DNA of 64,000 nucleotides from Paenibacillus terrigena DSM 21567. Its GTDB lineage: Bacteria > Bacillota > Bacilli > Paenibacillales > Paenibacillaceae. Shown here in pieces: positions 1-7,685 of the stretch. The stretch's first letter is position 1, and every line of letters starts with the position of its first letter. The stretch lies in contig NZ_KB895416.1 in assembly GCF_000374845.1 (NCBI RefSeq), positions 1 through 64,000 on the forward strand, given 5' to 3'. A program made the position numbers and the translations under genes. The notes under the pieces are model-generated. The model saw only the letters and a list, made by a program, of their open reading frames with translations. It did no database searches and was not told the origin of the DNA.

Positions 1-1
1 G

Positions 2-172
2 AACCGGATCATAAGCCTCGCACCTTTTCTGGACAGGGAAAATCTCGAGAAGTTGATTGGTGGAGTCGAAGCTGAATATCTTAGCCCGGATCTGCTGGCA
101 AGTCTTGCTCCTTTCGTCGATCAAGGGACATTGAGCAGAATGGTGACAAACTTATTAAATAAAGTAAAGTAG
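2..172 (+). CDS. C-terminal end of an unrecognised protein (partial)
   Basis: An open frame enters from the left edge and ends at TAG 170-172, giving 56 residues. The visible part is helical and contains two similar segments, LAPFLDRENLEKLIGG and LAPFVDQGTLSRMVTN, separated by an SPDLLAS linker. It therefore looks like the end of a protein built from short degenerate helical repeats. A hairpin terminator follows about 50 bp downstream. I do not recognise the family, and the start lies outside the window. Confidence 0.6.
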   Translation, partial: NRIISLAPFLDRENLEKLIGGVEAEYLSPDLLASLAPFVDQGTLSRMVTNLLNKVK

Positions 173-220
173 ACATGTATATCGGAGATTGGTGATGCAT
201 GGACCGTCGGCGATCCCCAA

Positions 221-253
221 AGCTACCGGCTTGAAATTTCGGTAGCTTTTTGT
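221..253 (+). terminator. Intrinsic terminator after the partial gene
   Basis: The arms AGCTACCG and CGGTAGCT form a perfect 8-bp stem around a short loop and are followed by TTTTTG. It ends the transcription unit that enters from the left. Confidence 0.85.
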
Positions 254-448
254 TTGGATTTTCGGATCATTGTGAACCAGCAATACACAGAAACCTTCCA
301 AAGTTTTATTGTTGTCACGACACCAAGAGGCCAAACCGATTGTCGCAGACGCTGCTACTGGCTGCGGTAGTCTTGAGAAAATAAAGCATTAGACTGAAAA
401 ATAAAGGATTCGATTGTTGAGGATAAAGTTCTGGACTAGGCAACGGCG

Positions 449-541
449 TTAATCTAACGGGACACGATAGTTCAATAAACATCAGGACGAGGCTGCCGGC
501 ATGTAACGGCAGCCTCGTTGAGCTAACGGGCAGAATAATGG
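449..541 (+). repeat. Dispersed palindrome-hairpin repeat, copy 1
   Basis: Two degenerate copies of a 26-bp palindrome (consensus arms TTGAACTAA and TTAGTTCAA around CGGGCAGN) lie at 449-475 and 518-541. Between them is a perfect 11-bp stem hairpin at 488-517 (CGAGGCTGCCG / CGGCAGCCTCG). The same arrangement recurs near 2.1, 4.4 and 5.4 kb. The rest of 173-691 contains a terminator, this repeat and a promoter, with no convincing gene. Confidence 0.7.
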
Positions 542-614
542 TATACACAAAGGAATTTATTCAAGAACTGTGGAATTACTTGTTTAAACTCCATTTTTTA
601 TTGCTCCACTTGGA

Positions 615-643
615 TTGATAGAATTGGTAAAGGCAAGTAATAC
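615..643 (+). promoter_or_regulatory. Probable sigma-A promoter of the HAD gene
   Basis: A TTGATA -35 hexamer at 615-620 is separated by exactly 17 bp from TAATAC at 638-643. This lies about 50 bp upstream of the TTG start of the HAD hydrolase and after the repeat, so each repeat-bounded gene group here seems to carry its own promoter. Confidence 0.5.
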
Positions 644-691
644 TTGACTAACTGCGGATGAGCATTCGACGCTTTCAATGGGGGAGACGAT

Positions 692-1399
692 TTGAGAAAA
701 TATAGTTTGCTATTATTTGATTTGGACGATACGCTCCTAGACAATTCTTCATGGTTTAGCGTTGGACTCATTCAAACTCTTGGAATTCATTCCGTAACTA
801 GAACACTTGACGCATCTGTATTCTTAGAGCAAATGTTGCATCCTCCGAAAATGATTTTGGAGCCATTTATAAGACGCGAGATTTCTCCGGAGGCATTCAA
901 GAAAGCTCGATGGAGCCATGCTTTGTCCTATTTCAATGTTAGATCGGATGCAATACTCATTGATGAAATTGATGCGCTTTTCTTCAAGACAAGTATGGAT
1001 TACGTCTGCGCAAATGAATCAATTTCCGCATTACTCAAGGATTTAAAACGTTACTATGACGTTGGAATCGTCACCAATGGATTATACGACCCTCGATTAA
1101 AAATTCAGCAAATGGGACTGGCAGAAGTGTTCAGTGATGACACCATATTTCACGCAGAGCAGTTAGGGTATCGCAAACCAGATCCGCAAATTTATGCCGT
1201 TGCGTTAGAGCACTTTGGCAAAAAATCCGATGAGACGCTCTTTATTGGTGATTCTTGGACTCACGATGTAGTAGGTCCAATGGAAACTGGGATAGACGCT
1301 ATCTGGGTTAACCCAAAGGGGCTCCACCAAACTACAAACCATAGTCCAGTAGCAATTGTGCCTGATGTTACAGAAATACGGCGTTTATTACTCAATTAA
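692..1399 (+). CDS. HAD-superfamily hydrolase (YjjG-like)
   Basis: This encodes a 235-residue cytoplasmic phosphatase of the haloacid dehalogenase superfamily. Motif I is FDLDDTLLDN near residue 9, with the nucleophile and acid/base aspartates. Motif II is the TNG of IVTNG near residue 128. Motif III and IV elements are YRKPDPQIY and FIGDSWTHDV. The helical cap between motifs I and II fits subfamily I, which includes pyrimidine 5'-nucleotidases and phosphoglycolate phosphatases; the exact substrate cannot be read from sequence. The start is TTG, chosen because GGGGGAG sits 6-7 bp upstream. An HD-domain gene follows after 48 bp and is probably cotranscribed. Confidence 0.85.
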   Translation: MRKYSLLLFDLDDTLLDNSSWFSVGLIQTLGIHSVTRTLDASVFLEQMLHPPKMILEPFIRREISPEAFKKARWSHALSYFNVRSDAILIDEIDALFFKTSMDYVCANESISALLKDLKRYYDVGIVTNGLYDPRLKIQQMGLAEVFSDDTIFHAEQLGYRKPDPQIYAVALEHFGKKSDETLFIGDSWTHDVVGPMETGIDAIWVNPKGLHQTTNHSPVAIVPDVTEIRRLLLN

Positions 1400-1447
1400 T
1401 TGGGGGGACTAAATGAGCGATTAAAAACATAACATGGAGTTGATTAA

Positions 1448-2104
1448 ATGGAGTTTGTTGAAGATAGATTATATGCAGAGCAATTGTTAAATGAGGCGGC
1501 AATATCAAATCCAGGAACTTGGGTTCAACACTCAATAAACGTGGCAAGAGCGGCGGAATATATAGCAATAGATTTACTAAAGGCAGGGTACGAAATTGAC
1601 CCGAATATTGCTTATACAAGTGGACTATTACATGATATCGGTCGGTATGTAGGTTATACCCCATCAGTTACTCATTCATTGGATGGTTATTTATTTATGA
1701 TTAATAAGGGCTACGAGGGAACAGCTAATGTTTGCGTTACGCACTCATTTCCATCAACAAACTTAGAGACAATTAACGGTTGGAAGGAAATTCCTCCGCA
1801 CGTACAGATACAATTAAGTGAGATACTAAATCAAATTGAATGGACTATCTATGACAAACTAGTTACATTATGTGATGCATTAGCAGATGATAAAGGATTT
1901 TTAACAATAGAAAAGCGAATTGTTTCGGCTGCCATTAGAAATGGAATCAATTCTAATTCGCCAATTTTATGGAAGGGCTACTTCAGTATTAAGCAAGAAA
2001 TTGAGAAAGTAATTCAAAAATCAATTTACAGGTTGCTTCCTAATATTGAGGAATCCATATATACGGATATGGCGTTAATAGGAACCGTAAGTACCATGAA
2101 ATAA
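1448..2104 (+). CDS. HD-domain phosphohydrolase
   Basis: This encodes a 218-residue cytoplasmic protein with an HD-type metal-dependent phosphohydrolase fold. The visible metal ligands are an early His in WVQHSINVARAAE (about residue 27), the HD pair in GLLHDIGRY (about 62-63) and a later His/Asp set in VTHSFPS and CDALADDKG. Family members hydrolyse nucleotides or other phosphoesters, but I cannot name the substrate. It follows the HAD gene closely, so the two may form a small phosphoester-cleaving operon. Its AT-richer codon use compared with the sugar genes downstream, and the repeats on both sides, suggest acquired DNA. Confidence 0.8.
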   Translation: MEFVEDRLYAEQLLNEAAISNPGTWVQHSINVARAAEYIAIDLLKAGYEIDPNIAYTSGLLHDIGRYVGYTPSVTHSLDGYLFMINKGYEGTANVCVTHSFPSTNLETINGWKEIPPHVQIQLSEILNQIEWTIYDKLVTLCDALADDKGFLTIEKRIVSAAIRNGINSNSPILWKGYFSIKQEIEKVIQKSIYRLLPNIEESIYTDMALIGTVSTMK

Positions 2105-2137
2105 TCCAATTTAGAACTGCCATATAAGCACTCATTC

Positions 2138-2221
2138 ATTGAACTAACGGGGAACGTTGAATAACAACAGTGGCAGTCTAAGACTTTATTTTTTTAAGTC
2201 TTGGTCCGCCGCTGTTTTTTT
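2138..2221 (+). repeat. Dispersed palindrome-hairpin repeat, copy 2 (acts as terminator)
   Basis: A degenerate palindrome begins at 2138 (ATTGAACTAACGGGGAACG) and is followed by a two-part hairpin. The outer arms are ACAGTGGC and GCCGCTGT, the inner arms AAGACTT and AAGTCTT, and a run of T follows. It probably ends transcription of the HAD-HD pair. The remaining sequence up to 2366 shows nothing else I can support. Confidence 0.65.
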
Positions 2222-2366
2222 AATGGAGCAGTCCAATACTTATTCTTCAAAAGTTATCCTTTTTTCAATTCAAAAACTGAGTCAAATCAACGACTCCTGC
2301 TAATACTTTATTTTCACCAACATGAAATGCAAAACAGTTTAAAGTAAGTGATGTAAAAAAAATGGG

Positions 2367-2412
2367 TTTACATTTATTGGGATATCCTTTATAATTGTGT
2401 GTGCAAGCAACT
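2367..2412 (+). promoter_or_regulatory. Promoter with MarR operator (autoregulation site)
   Basis: TTTACA (2367-2372) and TATAAT (2390-2395) are 17 bp apart. A 20-bp imperfect palindrome at 2393-2412 (AATTGTGTGTGCAAGCAACT) overlaps the -10 box and the start point. It matches 15 of 20 bases of the palindrome found before the next gene pair, so the MarR protein encoded here probably represses its own gene and its neighbours. Confidence 0.65.
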
Positions 2413-2445
2413 TTAATTACTTTTACTCAGAAAGAAGGCAGAAAA

Positions 2446-2880
2446 ATGCTTGAGATATTTTTCAAAGAATGTCTGTATTTTACCGCGAGTCGTCTTAGCA
2501 GGGTCATTACCAAAATGGCGGAAAGGGAATTTGCAACCATAGGATTGTCGCCGACTTCTGCATTTTTGCTGATGGCCGTGTATGAAAAAGAAAGCATTTC
2601 ACAGAAAGAGATCGCGCAGATTCTTCACCTTCAGCCTTCAACGGTGACTCGATTAATCGAAAAGCTTATTGCTAAAGGCGTGATCGTTAACCGTGTGGAA
2701 GGGAGGATGTCGCTAATATCGTCGACAGAAAAAGGCATAGCATTGGCAGATGAGATTCAACGGTGCTGGACGAATCTTCGCAGCAATTACAATGATATTT
2801 TGGGTGAAAAGCAAGGAGATGAATTAACTTTACAGATCTTTGAGGCAAGCGAACAATTGGAGTTTATAGAAAAAGGTTAG
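2446..2880 (+). CDS. MarR-family transcriptional regulator
   Basis: This encodes a 144-residue winged-helix regulator. The DNA-binding core ISQKEIAQILHLQPSTVTRL followed by the wing region (NRVEGRMSLISST) is typical of MarR proteins, which bind palindromes as dimers and release DNA on ligand binding or oxidation. ATG 2446 is chosen over upstream codons because GAAGG lies 7 bp before it and an upstream start would sit inside the promoter and operator. A near-identical palindrome precedes the reductase gene 22 bp downstream, making the NAD(P)-binding protein and the DUF1772 protein its likely targets. The inducer is unknown. Confidence 0.85.
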   Translation: MLEIFFKECLYFTASRLSRVITKMAEREFATIGLSPTSAFLLMAVYEKESISQKEIAQILHLQPSTVTRLIEKLIAKGVIVNRVEGRMSLISSTEKGIALADEIQRCWTNLRSNYNDILGEKQGDELTLQIFEASEQLEFIEKG

Positions 2881-2895
2881 GTTCTTCAATAAAAA

Positions 2896-2915
2896 AATTG
2901 TATGTACAAACAATT
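2896..2915 (+). promoter_or_regulatory. MarR operator before the reductase-DUF1772 pair
   Basis: AATTGTATGTACAAACAATT differs from its own reverse complement at only two positions. It resembles the operator at 2393-2412 and ends just before the GAGGAGG ribosome site of the next gene, a position suited to repression. Confidence 0.7.
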
Positions 2916-2934
2916 AATTATGAGGAGGATGTTT

Positions 2935-3777
2935 ATGAATATTCGTACAGGGGAAAAGTTTTTGGTTCTAGGCGGTACAGGGAAGACAGGACGTCGTGTG
3001 GCGGAAAGATTGACTGGTCAAGGATTGCCAGTTCGCATCGGGTCTCGTTCCGGTGAAGTGCCTTTTGATTGGGAGAACCCGTCTACATGGGAAGCGGCTC
3101 TGCACGATGTTAGAGCAGTCTATATCACTTACTACCCAGATCTGGCTGTGCCAGGGGCAGCCGATGCAATTGGTTCTTTTGCCAGATTGGCAGTGGAAAA
3201 CGGGATAAAGCGGCTGGTACTCTTATCAGGCCGAGGTGAGGAAGAAGCTCAGCTTAGTGAGCTGGCACTGCAGAACTCAGGGGCTGATTGGACGATCCTG
3301 CGGGCGAGCTGGTTCAGCCAAAACTTCAGTGAGAACTTCTTGCTCGACTTTGTACTGAGCGGTACGGTCGCCTTGCCGGTAGGCGATGTGAAGGAGCCGT
3401 TTATCGATGCGGATGACATTGCGGATGTCGCCGTTGCGGCACTTTCCGATGATCGTCATATCGGCAAGCTTTACGAGTTGACTGGGCCGCGTTTGCTGAC
3501 CTTCGCGGAAGCAGTTAGGGAGATTGCTAATGCGAGCGGGCAGGATGTTAGGTATGTGCAAATTTCCGCGGAGGCGTTTACGTCAGCGCTGACGCAGGAA
3601 GGTTTACCGGAAGATGTTATATCACTGCTGAACTATTTATTCATTCAAGTGTTGGACGGTCGTAACGCGCATCTGACGGATGGTGTTCAGGTAGCTCTTG
3701 GTCGTGAACCGCTTGATTTTGCTGACTATGCGAAGAAAGTGGCCGCTGCTGGCATCTGGGGAGCCACGCAGAAATGA
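2935..3777 (+). CDS. NmrA-like NAD(P)-binding oxidoreductase
   Basis: This encodes a 280-residue atypical short-chain dehydrogenase. The N-terminal FLVLGGTGKTGRRV is the Rossmann GxxGxxG nucleotide site. The pattern YITYYPDL ... RLVLLSGRG ... WTILRASWFSQNF is typical of the NmrA/HSCARG and quinone-reductase-2-like families, which act as NAD(P)H-dependent reductases or redox sensors. The start ATG 2935 has GAGGAGG six bases upstream; an ATG at 2902 would fall inside the operator. Its stop overlaps the start of the DUF1772 gene (ATGA), so the two are translationally coupled. Under MarR control this suggests a response to a quinone-like or electrophilic compound, but that is inference. Confidence 0.8.
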   Translation: MNIRTGEKFLVLGGTGKTGRRVAERLTGQGLPVRIGSRSGEVPFDWENPSTWEAALHDVRAVYITYYPDLAVPGAADAIGSFARLAVENGIKRLVLLSGRGEEEAQLSELALQNSGADWTILRASWFSQNFSENFLLDFVLSGTVALPVGDVKEPFIDADDIADVAVAALSDDRHIGKLYELTGPRLLTFAEAVREIANASGQDVRYVQISAEAFTSALTQEGLPEDVISLLNYLFIQVLDGRNAHLTDGVQVALGREPLDFADYAKKVAAAGIWGATQK

Positions 3778-4262
3778 AAGGTTTTCTAACTTTGTTAACT
3801 TTTTCTTCGGCACTGGGGTCCGGATTGATTGCCGGAATATTCTTCGCCTTCTCGGCATTCGTGATGACAGCTCTCTCCCGCATCCCTGCAGCACAAGGGA
3901 TTAATGCCATGCAATCCATTAATGTCGTCGTGCTCAATTTTTGGTTTAGTTTCGTATTTTTCGGAACAGCTTTAGCAAGTGTTGTACTCGCGATCGTCTC
4001 TCTCGCTAGATGGAGTCAGGCAGGATCGAAGGCTCTGTTCATCGGCAGTCTTTTATATCTAATCAGCTTTATGGTGACGGCAGTACTCAATGTGCCATTG
4101 AATGATTCGCTTGCCGTCGTTGATCCAGGCAGTACAGCTGGGGCTGACCTCTGGTCGCGTTATGTCGTCAGTTGGACAGCATGGAATACTGTACGTACGC
4201 TTGCATCCTTAGCTGCACTTGCTTCTTTCATCATTGCGCTCATATCGGCAACTCGCGGTTAA
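3774..4262 (+). CDS. DUF1772 (anthrone-oxygenase-like) membrane protein
   Basis: This encodes a 162-residue integral membrane protein with four hydrophobic segments (about residues 8-32, 52-76, 84-104 and 138-158). The pattern of an N-terminal GLIAGIFFAFSAFVM helix and a polar N-V-P-L-N-D segment after the third helix fits DUF1772, a family that includes fungal anthrone oxygenases. Bacterial members are usually next to a reductase, as here. Its start overlaps the stop of the reductase by four bases. A role in oxidising or detoxifying an aromatic compound is plausible but unproven. Confidence 0.75.
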   Translation: MKGFLTLLTFSSALGSGLIAGIFFAFSAFVMTALSRIPAAQGINAMQSINVVVLNFWFSFVFFGTALASVVLAIVSLARWSQAGSKALFIGSLLYLISFMVTAVLNVPLNDSLAVVDPGSTAGADLWSRYVVSWTAWNTVRTLASLAALASFIIALISATRG

Positions 4263-4408
4263 GCGATTTCGAAAATAGGAAAAAAAGATAAACGGTTCTT
4301 TCGCAAATGAAGCGAATGGTGTTAGGCTAGGATAAGGCACCTTTTAAAGCACTACATGCTTCCCGCGTATGTTCTTTAATTAATAATTGGAAATGAAATA
4401 TAATGAAG

Positions 4409-4475
4409 AGGACGTAGCCCACGCAAAGGCGCGGGAGCGTCCTTTTTTGTTGAACTAACGAGCAGATTAGTGGAA
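4409..4475 (+). repeat. Dispersed palindrome-hairpin repeat, copy 3 (acts as terminator)
   Basis: The hairpin AGGACG...CGTCCT at 4409-4442, with an inner CCC/GGG pairing, is followed by TTTTTT. A degenerate palindrome follows at 4450-4475 (TTGAACTAACGAGCAG, then TTAGTGGAA). It closes the MarR group and lies only 30 bp before the lipoprotein gene. Confidence 0.7.
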
Positions 4476-4506
4476 CAAAGAGGAGGAAGAGGGAGAGTAG
4501 CTAATT

Positions 4507-5088
4507 ATGAGGAGATTCCGCTTATTTTTACTTATTATGGTTATTTTGTTTTTATCGGCTTGTCAATCATCAGAACAATTAAAGCCGATAAAAGAAGAAA
4601 CAATTGATTTCGACATAAACACTGCAATTGAAATGGTTGAGAGGAAAGAAAAAATGATCATTGATTTAGCGTTGAGGGAAAAGGTGTCAGAACTGGAGTA
4701 TAAGGAATTAGAGAAATCTTTTACCGAAGAGTTTGGAGACCATGCTAAGGATATTCTATCTATATTATTTATCAATAATATGGATTCCGATCCCGAGTCA
4801 GATAAGTATGTACAACAGAACACATTATACCCAACTGTCTTTCATAAAGGAATAACAATAACAAATGCGGTCATTTATAAGAGTTACTTCGAGAATGAGT
4901 TTTTTAATCAAACTAGATTAAGCATTAAGGAAGAATATGTTGGTGATGATGAGAAGCTAAAGGATTGGAAAAGAGAATACATGTTTACCCCAAACAAAAA
5001 TGGAGAGTGGGAATTAAATGGATTTTCTGGAGAGATGAATTTCTTAGGAGAAGATTATAATATGAATTATTTAGAGTTAAAGAGGTAA
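4507..5088 (+). CDS. Unrecognised lipoprotein
   Basis: This encodes a 193-residue protein with a classical lipoprotein signal: MRRF, a hydrophobic stretch and the lipobox LSAC at residues 16-19, so it should be exported and anchored to the membrane by lipid. The mature part is acidic and lysine-rich, begins with a helical Glu/Lys segment and ends with aromatic strands (WKREYMFTPNKNGEWELNG). GAGGAGG and GGGAG lie upstream of ATG 4507. It stands alone between two copies of the dispersed repeat. I do not recognise the family. Low GC relative to the window suggests acquisition. Confidence 0.7.
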   Translation: MRRFRLFLLIMVILFLSACQSSEQLKPIKEETIDFDINTAIEMVERKEKMIIDLALREKVSELEYKELEKSFTEEFGDHAKDILSILFINNMDSDPESDKYVQQNTLYPTVFHKGITITNAVIYKSYFENEFFNQTRLSIKEEYVGDDEKLKDWKREYMFTPNKNGEWELNGFSGEMNFLGEDYNMNYLELKR

Positions 5089-5239
5089 ATAGTTAATCAT
5101 TGAAGACCATCTCATGTCGATATGGCAAAAGAATCTCATGGAGCACAAGCTACAAATTACCGAGAGATCGTGCGCTCGAACCAACAATTATAATAGTGAG
5201 ATTCAAATAAAAGTTAGCGTGTGATAACGTTTGTTACAT

Positions 5240-5428
5240 ATGAAGGAATGGAACATGGTATCCCCAACTATGGAAGCCGTCAAAATAAATTTATTAGATG
5301 ATACGAAAGTTGAACAAGCTATCGAGGAATTAAGAAAACTATGGGATTTGACTTTAATTGTTTAATTGATTGATATGTATTGGGACATGATTCGCGAGCG
5401 CTACCCCGAGTTGAAATTATTAAGCTAA
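5240..5428 (+). pseudogene. Possible decayed small gene with one internal stop
   Basis: From ATG 5240 the frame reads 41 codons, stops at TAA 5363, and continues in the same frame for 20 more codons to TAA 5426. The C-terminal part (DMIRERYPELKLLS) looks protein-like, so this may be a small gene broken by one nonsense mutation. No ribosome site is obvious. A second short peptide-like stretch around 5534-5605 may be another remnant. Confidence is low. Confidence 0.3.
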
Positions 5429-5505
5429 CGAGAGACGTTAGCGTGGAGTAGCGTGCTGCGACAGCTGCTCCTTTTTCTATTGAAGTAACGGGCAGTTTAG
5501 TTCAA
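5424..5505 (+). repeat. Dispersed palindrome-hairpin repeat, copy 4
   Basis: GCTAACG and CGTTAGC form a perfect hairpin at 5424-5442. A second hairpin follows at 5445-5471 (GGAG-AGC / GCT-CTCC) with a T-run. The best copy of the palindrome is at 5480-5505, where TTGAAGTAA and TTAGTTCAA flank CGGGCAGT. It has the same architecture as the three upstream copies. Confidence 0.7.
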
Positions 5506-5603
5506 GATCATTCGCGGTGGACCTTACCACAAATGGCGGCTAAATTTCTTGGCGGGAAGGGTTTAATGGCGATTAAAGATACTGGAGTGTGTTGGAATAG
5601 GTG

Positions 5604-5646
5604 AGGCCCGATAAGCTTGGTTCATGAGCTTATCGGGCCTTTTTTT
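5604..5646 (+). terminator. Strong intrinsic terminator
   Basis: AGGCCCGATAAGCTT pairs almost perfectly with GAGCTTATCGGGCCT and seven T follow. It is oriented rightward and faces the convergent decarboxylase gene, so it protects that gene from read-through out of the repeat-rich region. Confidence 0.9.
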
Positions 5647-5702
5647 AAGAATGCTTATCATGTTTACGAAGTAAGAAAAGTCTAACCTAGGTCCCGCTGA
5701 TT

Positions 5703-7421
5703 CTAATTCTGGCTTCGCTGCTTCTCCTGCATCTCCAAATAGTTACGCATCCGGCGCATATTTTCGGGTGCGTCCATAGGATCCGCGGCGATCATTTCAA
5801 TGATACAGATTCTTCCGGCACGTTCCTTATCAGCTTGGGTTATCGCCTGATCAAGCTCTCCATAGGTCCGGACAGTCACGGCAAACGCATTGCCTCCAAA
5901 AGCTTCGATCAGCTTGGAGTATGACCACCGCGGAATTTTGTTATATTGCTGATCCTCTGTTTTGACATTTAAATATTTCTCGATCGTATAACCATCGTTG
6001 TTCAAGACGAAGATAATGGGCTTGCATTCATAATAGAGCATGGAGCTGATCTCTTGTGCTGTCAACTGCAAGGAGCCGTCACCTGTAAATAATAAAACCC
6101 GTCTGTCCGGCGCAGCGATACTGGCACCGTATGCTGAGGGTGTGGCATAACCGATGGACTCCCAGCCTCCCTGAGCAATATACGTTACATTGCGCGGCAG
6201 TCTCACCTGCGCCATCCCGTTGTAAAACGTACCGGTCTCGGCGATCACAATATCTCCCTCTTTCAGCATCTGCTGAAAACGAGGATAATAAATGGCCGCA
6301 GTTAGTGGCTCATCAGTACCGCCGGTTATTTGGTCGTACGGGAATGTCGCTTTTCCCGCCAAACCTTGGCCTTTGTACCCAACCTTCTGCACCGCAAGCA
6401 GCATGTCGGCTGCGAACACATTCGGATATTCCGCTTCTGCGACCTTAACCATGTCCGGTTGAATATTGACTGTCACCAGTGGGTTCAGCTTCGCGGTGAA
6501 GTTTGCGGTGTTAGTGTCCGCCCATACCATGCCTACCGCAATGACACAGTCTGCATTTTCTACCGTGGCTTGGACTTCAGAACTTCCGAAAGAGCCTTCG
6601 TACATCCCGATATAATTCGAATGGGTTTCGTCGAATGCCCCCTTTCCGAACATCATTGTCGCAACAGGTACATTCATGGCGTCGGCCAACTGCCGAACCG
6701 CTGTCTCTAGGCCGAAACGCATTGTTTTGACATCAACCAGAATGACTGGCCGGTGGGTACGGTCCAGCAGCTGGCGGACATGTTCCGTTGCTGCCTGAAG
6801 GGTTTTCAGATTGGACGTTGGACGCGGCGGTATCGGCTCTCTCCGGGCAAGGATCGGTTTGGTCACTAAATCATCAGCCACAACCAGGTATACCGGCTTT
6901 TTCTTTTCCTTCGCAATGCGAATAGCGACAGGAATTTCAATCTCGGCGTTTTCCGGTGTCAGCACCGCGGTATAAGCTGTAATCAGCTCATACACTTTGT
7001 GGAAGACGTCGAAATTTCCATTCATTAGAGTGTGGTGCATTAGCTTGTGTTCCTTTTGATCCTTCTCTGGAGGCGCACCCACGATGTGTATCAGCGGCAC
7101 ATGCTCGCTGTTAGCTCCCGCTATCGCATTGCAGGCACTGAGCTCTCCGACCCCGAAAGTCGTAATAAGAGCGGACAGACCTTTGATTCTTGCGTAGCCA
7201 TCCGCCGCATAACCTGAGTTCAATTCGTTCCGTCCACTCATAAACCGGACGCCGTTATACCGCTCCAGCGTATCCAATAGTGAAAAATTATAGTCTCCGG
7301 CAACGCCAAAAATTTCGGTAATGCCCTCCAACTTTAGGCAATCGAACAAGTACTGGCCAAGTGTTTTTTGAGCTGCTCCAATTTGAGGGTTAGAGCTGCC
7401 CACCCCTGACATCGTTCCCAT
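5703..7421 (-). CDS. ipdC: Thiamine-diphosphate-dependent 2-keto acid decarboxylase (indolepyruvate/phenylpyruvate type)
   Basis: This encodes a 572-residue enzyme with the three-domain pyruvate-decarboxylase fold. The N-terminal pyrimidine-binding domain has IFGVAGDYNFSLLD and GRNELNSGYAADGYAR, with the activating Glu. A central domain follows. The C-terminal diphosphate-binding domain carries GDGSLQLTAQE through VLNNDGYTIEKYL, the GDG-NN motif that binds magnesium and cofactor. It decarboxylates indolepyruvate, phenylpyruvate or branched 2-keto acids to aldehydes; in rhizosphere bacilli such enzymes supply indoleacetic acid and fusel alcohols. Start 7421 has GGGAG ten bases upstream; a GTG 72 bp earlier lacks one. 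It is monocistronic. Substrate preference is not certain. Confidence 0.85.
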   Translation of the reverse strand: MGTMSGVGSSNPQIGAAQKTLGQYLFDCLKLEGITEIFGVAGDYNFSLLDTLERYNGVRFMSGRNELNSGYAADGYARIKGLSALITTFGVGELSACNAIAGANSEHVPLIHIVGAPPEKDQKEHKLMHHTLMNGNFDVFHKVYELITAYTAVLTPENAEIEIPVAIRIAKEKKKPVYLVVADDLVTKPILARREPIPPRPTSNLKTLQAATEHVRQLLDRTHRPVILVDVKTMRFGLETAVRQLADAMNVPVATMMFGKGAFDETHSNYIGMYEGSFGSSEVQATVENADCVIAVGMVWADTNTANFTAKLNPLVTVNIQPDMVKVAEAEYPNVFAADMLLAVQKVGYKGQGLAGKATFPYDQITGGTDEPLTAAIYYPRFQQMLKEGDIVIAETGTFYNGMAQVRLPRNVTYIAQGGWESIGYATPSAYGASIAAPDRRVLLFTGDGSLQLTAQEISSMLYYECKPIIFVLNNDGYTIEKYLNVKTEDQQYNKIPRWSYSKLIEAFGGNAFAVTVRTYGELDQAITQADKERAGRICIIEMIAADPMDAPENMRRMRNYLEMQEKQRSQN

Positions 7422-7685
7422 CTCTTGCTCACTCCCTATTCTTTTAAGTCTGTTCTTGTATAAGATTCCCTTTTCATTGGACTGGTTATTCACTAAGGGA
7501 TGTTCTATATGCTAGTGTTCTGTGTGACCAAGAATACTCCAAATCCAAGTATCCATGACTATAATCAACTCCAGCAATATTATTGTGTTCAAATAAAGAT
7601 AGCAATAATGATCAAAAAGGTAGGGTGCAATTTATGTATTCTTGAAAAAGAACGTAAATTACTTTTCGGTGAGGAGTTAGATTCA

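Noticed and set aside
449-541. Integron attC site
   Set aside because: The palindrome has CTAAC near its left arm, and GTTAGGC occurs near 4320, but the R and L boxes do not form matched RYYYAAC/GTTRRRY pairs, and no integron-type integrase is in the window.
5500-5605. Small gene ending near 5605
   Set aside because: The peptide-like stretch (MAAKFLGGKGLMAIKDTG) has no ribosome site and is only 23 codons; it is mentioned only as a possible remnant.
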